DNA from: JALZKA01 sp033856515
Lineage (GTDB): Bacteria > Actinomycetota > Thermoleophilia > Solirubrobacterales > 70-9
Direction of reading: 5' to 3'
DNA: 64,000 nt
Assembly: GCA_033856515.1 (NCBI GenBank)
Contig: JAWVEY010000040.1
Span: forward strand, 1 to 64,000
The notes under the pieces were generated by a model, which was not told where the DNA came from, did no database searches, and saw only the letters and a program-made list of their open reading frames with translations. Position numbers and translations under genes: made by a program. Shown piece after piece: positions 59,063 to 64,000 of the stretch. Numbering within the stretch: position 1 is the first letter of the stretch; each line of letters opens with the position of its first letter.

Positions 59063-60330
59063 TCGTCCCCCTGGGCTTCGCCGGGGTCAGGGATCGGGTT
59101 CGTGCAGGTGTGCGGAGTGAGAACCGGGACGACTCGCCCAGCTGGGGTGCCGGGGGCGAGGCCCTTGTCGAACACGTGGCTGGTCGCGTTGCCGAGCCGC
59201 TTGCCGGCCTGCGCGATCTCCTTCTTGTACGGGTCCACCGTGGCCTTGAGGAGCTTGAGGTTCGCGTTCAGCGGGCCCAGCGCCGTCATGGTCGGGAAGA
59301 GCCCGTAGATCACAGGGCGCGCCGCGACGAGCGTCGGATCAACAACGGCGGTCAGAGCCGGGATCTCCTCGCGGAGGACGTCCCCCATGTTCAGGAGCTC
59401 CGCGAGCGCGGGCAGGCGATCGGAGACCGTCTCGAACGTCGGCTGAAGCTCCTTGGCGAGGTCTTCCGCGTCGTTCAGGAGCGGCTCGGCGAGCGGCGCC
59501 GTCTCGAGGAACTGGTCCTCGAAGGGCCGCAGAAGCTGAAGCGTGCGGCGCAGCTCGGCCTCGCGGCCGGCGATAGTGCCGACGGTCGCGTTGCCGGACT
59601 CGATCAGAGCCTCCACGTCATCCGGGCTCTCGCCGCGCAGAGCGTCGGTGGTGTTTGCCGCACCCTCGATCGCGTCCGCAAGGGCGCCCTCGTCCTCGGT
59701 GATCGCCTCAAGCTGGGGCTCGAGCCGGCGAGCCATCCCGTCCAGGTCGGCCAGGGCAGCGTTCACCTCGTTGCCGCGGCCCGCCACGCCGAAGCCTGCG
59801 TTCACCGTCGTCTCGCGAAGCGATTCCCGTGCCTCGGCGTCGAACAGCTGGACGACCTCCAAGAGATCCGTGCCGGATGCGGCGGGCGAACCGATCGAAT
59901 CGCCGTTCTCGAGGTTCGTCTCGGATGAGCCCGGCAGGAGCTCGAGATACGTCTCGTAGACGATCGAGTGGACCCGGACGTAGGCCTCGGTGTCCTCCGG
60001 CATCGGGCGGAACTCGGTCTTCGTGATGTTGGCGGTGACGGTGGTGCCGCCTTCTTCGCGGTCCGGCTCAACCTGCGAGATCAGCCCGGCGAGCTTTCCG
60101 CCCACGCGCACGGCCTGCCCCTCGCGAACGACGGGCGCGTCGGCTGGCAGGTTCACCTTGATCTCGTACTTCGGCTGGAACGGCGGGCCGGTCGTGGAGA
60201 CGAATGCGACGTAGCCAAGGAAGGCCCCCACCCCCAGCACGATGAGCCCGAGCAGGGTCTTGTGGTTGTCGAGTCGAGAGGTGAACCTCCCGACGCGGGC
60301 GCTGAGTCTTGTTCTGTTGGGCGCGCTCAT
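59056..60330 (-). CDS. mceC: MCE-family protein, third of operon (MceC position)
   Basis: 424 residues. Membrane segment about 25-45, MCE domain with KYEIKVNLPADAPVVREGQA, VRVGGKLAGLISQVEPD and VHSIVYETYLELLPGS, followed by long helices (LRRTLQLLRPFEDQFLETAP). C-terminal TCTNPIPDPGE with Cys. Start overlaps the previous gene by 4 bp. Confidence 0.9.
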   Translation of the reverse strand: MSAPNRTRLSARVGRFTSRLDNHKTLLGLIVLGVGAFLGYVAFVSTTGPPFQPKYEIKVNLPADAPVVREGQAVRVGGKLAGLISQVEPDREEGGTTVTANITKTEFRPMPEDTEAYVRVHSIVYETYLELLPGSSETNLENGDSIGSPAASGTDLLEVVQLFDAEARESLRETTVNAGFGVAGRGNEVNAALADLDGMARRLEPQLEAITEDEGALADAIEGAANTTDALRGESPDDVEALIESGNATVGTIAGREAELRRTLQLLRPFEDQFLETAPLAEPLLNDAEDLAKELQPTFETVSDRLPALAELLNMGDVLREEIPALTAVVDPTLVAARPVIYGLFPTMTALGPLNANLKLLKATVDPYKKEIAQAGKRLGNATSHVFDKGLAPGTPAGRVVPVLTPHTCTNPIPDPGEAQGDEC

Positions 60331-61889
60331 GGCTTGAAGAGGAAGTCGAGGAGATCTTGGACTGCCTTGTCCGGCTTCTTCGGGCCCTTCTGGCCCTGGT
60401 TGCCGCCCCCGTTGCCGATGCCCGGCAGGTTCGGCAAGGTGTCGTCGAGGATGTCGTTGAGTCCGAGTGGGTCCTTCGGATCCGGGCCTCCGGAGGGTGG
60501 AGTGGGTGGGCCGCCACCGCCACCGTTCCCGCCGCCGCCTTCGCCCTTGGAGCCGTCGGCTCCACTCTTCTTCGCCTCGGCGGTACTGCGTCGCGGCCCG
60601 AGGATGTTGACCAGGCAGTCCGGCTCGACGGGCACGCCGAACATCGTGCAGTTGAAGACCGCCGAGATCCGGAACATGTTGCGGTTGACGTTCGAAGCCG
60701 GATAACCGGGCTCGTTGCCGGGCTCATTCGAGACCGCCCCCAGACCGAAGCGGTCGAGCGTCCCCGCGTCGGTGCCCTTGCCATCGTCTCCGAACAGGGC
60801 CTTGATCGTGTTCTCATCGCCGAGAACTCCGGTGAGGAGGTTCGAGATCGCCGGCGCGAGGTCGAAGGCGCCGGTCACGACCCGGGTCGGGTCGGCCTTG
60901 ATCGTGGGCTCGCCCGCCTTCAGAAGACGGCGCGTGAGATCAAGCGTCGGGCCGGCGTGATCGAGGGCGACCTCGGCGCCGTCCAGGAACTCGGGTGCCG
61001 CGCCAATCGCGGACGCAAGCTCGGGTGCGCTTGCCTCGACCTCCTCGGAAAGCGGGATTCCCGCCTCAGACGCGTCGGCGAGGGCGCTCATCGTCGAGTG
61101 CGCCTGGGTCGTGGTCTCGGGCAGGCGATCGAGGCCTGCGTCGAGGCTTGCGGACTCCTCGGCGGTCGCGATCAGCGTTGTCTCGAGCGAGTCGATCAGG
61201 CCACCCAGCTCGGCTCGCTTGGAAGCGGCCTGGGACGTCACGTCCTCCGCGTCCTCGATCACGGCGCGGAGCGCGGCGTTCTGGCTGTTCACCTCGGCGA
61301 GCGCCTGGTTCGCAGCGACCATCGCCGGGCGGAGCTCGAGCGCGGCAGCGTTCACGTCGTCACCTCGCTCGTCGAGCGCGCGCGAGAGCTCGAGCAGGAT
61401 CAGCTTTACGCCGGATCGCTCCGCTGGGCCGAAGGCGTTCAGGAGGTCGTCGAAGCGCGGCGCGGTGAGCGTGGCCTGGCAGGGGCTCTCGGGCGTCTCG
61501 GCGCCGCACTCGATGGTCGGCTTGCCGTCCACCTCGGGAAGGGGCTTGCCGGAGTCGCCCGGCTCGAACGCCACATAGCTGTCGCCCGTGGTGTCCTGTT
61601 GGCGGATCGCCGCGGTCGCGTCCGACGACGGGTCCTCGATCGACTCGTCGAGGATCAGCGTGACCTCCGCCAATCCGTTATCGGTCACCTCTACGGTGCC
61701 GACGGAACCGGCGATCGCGCCGTCCACCCGCACGTACATCCCCTCCAGGATCGGGAACGCGTCCTGGAACTCGGCCACCACCTCGTTCGCACCCGCCTGC
61801 GGGCGGGAGGTCACGTACAAGATGGCGCACGTGCCGACGAGAAGGGCGCCGCAGATGAACGCCATCGTCTTGGCAACTACATCGGGCAT
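60327..61889 (-). CDS. mceB: MCE-family protein, second of operon (MceB position), Gly/Pro-rich tail
   Basis: 520 residues from ATG 61889, 11 bp after the previous stop. Membrane segment about 8-27 (MAFICGALLVGTCAILYVT), MCE domain with GANEVVAEFQDAFPILEGMY, VRVDGAIAGSVGTVEVTDNG, then helical stretches and, after residue 430, a low-complexity Gly/Pro/Lys tail ending LLDFLFKP. The tail is unusual in the operon and may interact with other envelope parts. Confidence 0.9.
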   Translation of the reverse strand: MPDVVAKTMAFICGALLVGTCAILYVTSRPQAGANEVVAEFQDAFPILEGMYVRVDGAIAGSVGTVEVTDNGLAEVTLILDESIEDPSSDATAAIRQQDTTGDSYVAFEPGDSGKPLPEVDGKPTIECGAETPESPCQATLTAPRFDDLLNAFGPAERSGVKLILLELSRALDERGDDVNAAALELRPAMVAANQALAEVNSQNAALRAVIEDAEDVTSQAASKRAELGGLIDSLETTLIATAEESASLDAGLDRLPETTTQAHSTMSALADASEAGIPLSEEVEASAPELASAIGAAPEFLDGAEVALDHAGPTLDLTRRLLKAGEPTIKADPTRVVTGAFDLAPAISNLLTGVLGDENTIKALFGDDGKGTDAGTLDRFGLGAVSNEPGNEPGYPASNVNRNMFRISAVFNCTMFGVPVEPDCLVNILGPRRSTAEAKKSGADGSKGEGGGGNGGGGGPPTPPSGGPDPKDPLGLNDILDDTLPNLPGIGNGGGNQGQKGPKKPDKAVQDLLDFLFKP

Positions 61890-61900
61890 CAGTGGACCAC

Positions 61901-63226
61901 TTACTTGACCTTCGATCCGCTCGCGTCGATGTAGCTGTCCTCGAAGTCCTCCCACGGATCGCAGCCCAGCGTGCCCGGCGAGCGCACGAATGGCAGCACC
62001 ACCTGGCCGGGTGTGCACGTGTTCTGATCGATCTCGCCGCCGAGAGTCGTCGAGGGCGGAAGGCCGTTCTGGCCGTTGCTCGCCGCGGTCGTGAGGATGT
62101 GGCCGACCGCGTCATACGAGCCGGTGGCGGCTCCGAAGTTCTGGAATGCGCCGATGGACTCCGGCGCGTAGACCCGGAGCTCCTGACCCAGTGAGCTGAC
62201 ACCAGCCTGGGTCACGTGGAGAAGCTGATTCGTCACCGGCGTTGCCGCGCTGATGATCGGAGCGAACCCGCGCAGGTCGGACGGCCCGCTCTCGACGAGT
62301 TTCTTCGTCTCGTCGAGGAACGGCCCGGTGGCGTCCGTCGCCTCGGGCAGGAGCTGGGCGAGCGGCTGAAGCTCGGTCACCGCAGGACGAGCCTCGGTCA
62401 CGAACTCGCGGAGATTTGGCGTGGCGGCCGCGAGACGGTCGAGGAGTGCCTTGCCGTCCGCGAGCGCCGGGCCGAGCGCCCGCATCGACTCGGCCAGCTC
62501 AGCCTGGCGGTTGCCGGTTGTTGCGAGGAGGAGCGCTGTGCTGTCCGCGGCCGCGCCCAGCGCATCCGGATCGGAGGCCAGCGCTGAGACAACGCGCTGT
62601 CCGTCGTCGATGAGCGTCCTGAGAGCCTCGCCGTCCTGGTTCACCTGCTTGAGCAGGAAGGCGGTCTCGTTGGTCGCCTCGGCGCTCGTCTCGAGCGCCT
62701 CGTCGAAGTCGGCGCCGCGGCCCTTGATCGCCTCGTCGAGGCCGATCAGGAGCGCCTTGATGTCGTCGCGGGTCTTCGGGTTCAGCGTCTGGACCGCGAG
62801 ATCGAAGTTCACCGGCTGGTCGGTGTCCTCGCCCCTCAGAGTCGTCCCCGGCTCGAGCTCGGGCGCGGTGACGTCACCCTCGGTCAGCTCGATCGCCCGG
62901 TTCACGGCGCCGACGTTGGAGCCCAGGCGGATGTCGGCCGTGGCGCCCTCGTGTAGGTGAAAGTCATCCTTGACGGTGAAGGTGACGGTCGGGATGTCGT
63001 TTTCGCCAAGCTCGACCGACGTCACCTCGCCGACCGGGACGGCGCCGGCGCGGATCTCGCCGCCGGGGATAAGGCCGCGCACGTCGTCGAACTGCGCCTT
63101 CATCTCATACGAGCCGCGAGACGACGAGGTGACGACCCAGACGAGGACGAACGCAGCCAGGACGAGCGCCGAGACCACAACCACGCGGGCTGCGTAGGGG
63201 CCGATCCGTCGAGACAGGACGTTCAT
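61901..63226 (-). CDS. mceA: MCE-family protein, first of operon (MceA position)
   Basis: 441 residues. Membrane segment about 14-33 (RVVVVSALVLAAFVLVWVVT), MCE domain with YEMKAQFDDVRGLIPGGEIR, AGAVPVGEVTSVELGENDIP and VNRAIELTEGDVTAPELEPG, then a long helical region and a C-terminal part with two Cys. Overlaps the YrbE gene by 4 bp. Confidence 0.9.
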   Translation of the reverse strand: MNVLSRRIGPYAARVVVVSALVLAAFVLVWVVTSSSRGSYEMKAQFDDVRGLIPGGEIRAGAVPVGEVTSVELGENDIPTVTFTVKDDFHLHEGATADIRLGSNVGAVNRAIELTEGDVTAPELEPGTTLRGEDTDQPVNFDLAVQTLNPKTRDDIKALLIGLDEAIKGRGADFDEALETSAEATNETAFLLKQVNQDGEALRTLIDDGQRVVSALASDPDALGAAADSTALLLATTGNRQAELAESMRALGPALADGKALLDRLAAATPNLREFVTEARPAVTELQPLAQLLPEATDATGPFLDETKKLVESGPSDLRGFAPIISAATPVTNQLLHVTQAGVSSLGQELRVYAPESIGAFQNFGAATGSYDAVGHILTTAASNGQNGLPPSTTLGGEIDQNTCTPGQVVLPFVRSPGTLGCDPWEDFEDSYIDASGSKVK

Positions 63227-64000
63227 GCGATCGGCAATCGGGGGTCGAAGCCCCAGAAGAGGAAGGTCATCGTCATGTTGAGGATCGTCACCAGGATTAG
63301 ATTCACCGCCATCGACTTGGCGGTCGCCGTCCCGACCTCGACGGGCCCTCCGCTCACGCGGTAGCCGAAGAACAGGGCAACGAGAATCACCGTGGCGGTG
63401 ATCACCATCCCCTTGATCACCGAGTAGAGGATGTCCGTGAGGTTCGTGACGGTGTAGAAGACGAACTCCCAGGTCCCCTGTGAGAGCGTCCCGGACCGGA
63501 CGTAGGAGCCGATCCAGGCCGCACCCTCGGCCGCCCCCAGCGAGATGAGGTAACAGATCGGCATCACGATCATGGCCGCGAGCATCCGGGTCGAGACGAG
63601 ATAGACCATCGAGGAGACGCCCATGGTCTCCATCGCGTCAACCTCCTCGTTCACCCGCATCGCGCCGAGCTGCGAGACGATGCCGCCGCCCACCTTCGCC
63701 GCCACGATGAATCCGAAGATGAAAGGCACGATCTCCCGGTTCACGCAGAAGGAAGAGAAGAGCGGCCCGACGATGCCCGCGCCAACAGCCTGGCCGATCG
63801 CTTCGGCGGCGATCCCGCAGCTAGCGCCCGCGATGAAGGAGATGAAGACGATCACGAGGACCGAGCCCGCAACAAGGAGCCCGATCTGGCGAAGCACCTC
63901 GGCGGTGTAGTTGGGAAGTTTTCGGAAGCCCGCGAGCCCGCGCAGGGTGAACGCCGCGAAAGCGCCTGTGGCATCGATCAGCGGCAGATGGCCAGGTCGC
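63223..64000 (-). CDS. YrbE/MlaE-family ABC permease of the Mce system, N-terminus cut by window
   Basis: At least 258 residues; the frame is open to the window end, so the start is not visible. MlaE hallmarks include AGASCGIAAEAIGQAVGAG, the region FSSFCVNREIVPFIFGFIVA, then KVGGGIVSQLGAMRVNEEVD and AMETMGVSSMVYLVSTRM (the EExDAxxxMG motif), and C-terminal RVSGGPVEVGTATAKSMAV. Five or six membrane segments. It is the membrane channel driven by an MlaF/MceG-type ATPase. A partner YrbE gene probably lies beyond the window. Confidence 0.93.
   Translation of the reverse strand, partial: RPGHLPLIDATGAFAAFTLRGLAGFRKLPNYTAEVLRQIGLLVAGSVLVIVFISFIAGASCGIAAEAIGQAVGAGIVGPLFSSFCVNREIVPFIFGFIVAAKVGGGIVSQLGAMRVNEEVDAMETMGVSSMVYLVSTRMLAAMIVMPICYLISLGAAEGAAWIGSYVRSGTLSQGTWEFVFYTVTNLTDILYSVIKGMVITATVILVALFFGYRVSGGPVEVGTATAKSMAVNLILVTILNMTMTFLFWGFDPRLPIA

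Noticed and set aside
60309..61934. 541-codon plus-strand open frame
   Set aside because: Antisense to MceB. Composition is that of a reverse-frame shadow.
1..64000. tRNA, rRNA, insertion sequences or prophage genes
   Set aside because: I looked for cloverleaf-like runs, rRNA signatures, transposase motifs and flanking inverted repeats and found none I could support.

Overview
The window is high-GC DNA with the gene content of an Actinomycetota chromosome. The evidence is a division and cell-wall (dcw) cluster without ftsA, a meso-diaminopimelate-type MurE, a mycobacterial-style mce operon with six MCE proteins, and many GTG starts and 4-base stop/start overlaps. The accessory mix (Mce, Tad pilus, TasA/SipW fibres) suggests a soil lineage such as Thermoleophilia/Solirubrobacterales. 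That placement is an inference; no rRNA or other marker gene is present.

Layout. 1-565 (minus): start of gcvT, cut by the window edge. 587-16617 (minus): complete dcw cluster, in transcription order mraZ, rsmH, ftsL-like, ftsI, murE, murF, mraY, murD, ftsW, murG, murC, murB, ftsQ, ftsZ, with a promoter carrying MraZ boxes in front of mraZ and a separate promoter candidate in front of ftsZ. 16965-25154: a membrane protein, a histidine phosphatase, the Tad pilus motor and platform genes tadA/B/C, a drug/metabolite transporter, a 2-hydroxyacid dehydrogenase, a CPA1 antiporter and an alkyltransferase-like DNA repair protein. 25210-28078: a response regulator/kinase pair coupled to a CpaB-like pilus protein, and an unknown protein. 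28075-30314: a degenerate Rho-like protein and a transaldolase.

30385-39062 (minus): a cobalamin riboswitch leads an operon of two DUF4430 (transcobalamin beta-domain-like) exported proteins, EcfT, a fused double EcfA ATPase, and a membrane S-component-like domain fused to an exported alpha/alpha-barrel. A nitroreductase and glpD follow. I read this as a B12 uptake system in which bacterial counterparts of both domains of transcobalamin/intrinsic factor are tethered to an ECF transporter. 39112-40871 (plus): an ABC1/UbiB kinase and a small membrane protein.

40909-54720 (minus) is a cell-surface and matrix region. It holds a two-component system flanked by two acidic Ser/Gly-rich exported proteins with matching 11-bp-period direct repeats upstream; an ice-binding-type (DUF3494) protein with small exported beta proteins; a LuxR regulator coupled to a PAS-EAL c-di-GMP phosphodiesterase; and a SipW-type signal peptidase with two TasA/camelysin-like subunits and accessory proteins. 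Three of these transcription units share a composite promoter-like element, GGGGGAT, exactly 20 nt, then CCGAT, which suggests one regulon joining fibre production, other exported proteins and c-di-GMP turnover. Strong hairpins separate abundant-subunit genes from accessory genes. A 29-codon ORF overlaps the first TasA-like gene.

54906-64000 (minus): mce operon, YrbE permease (cut by the window end) and MceA-F, a lipid-import system of the Mla/Mce type.
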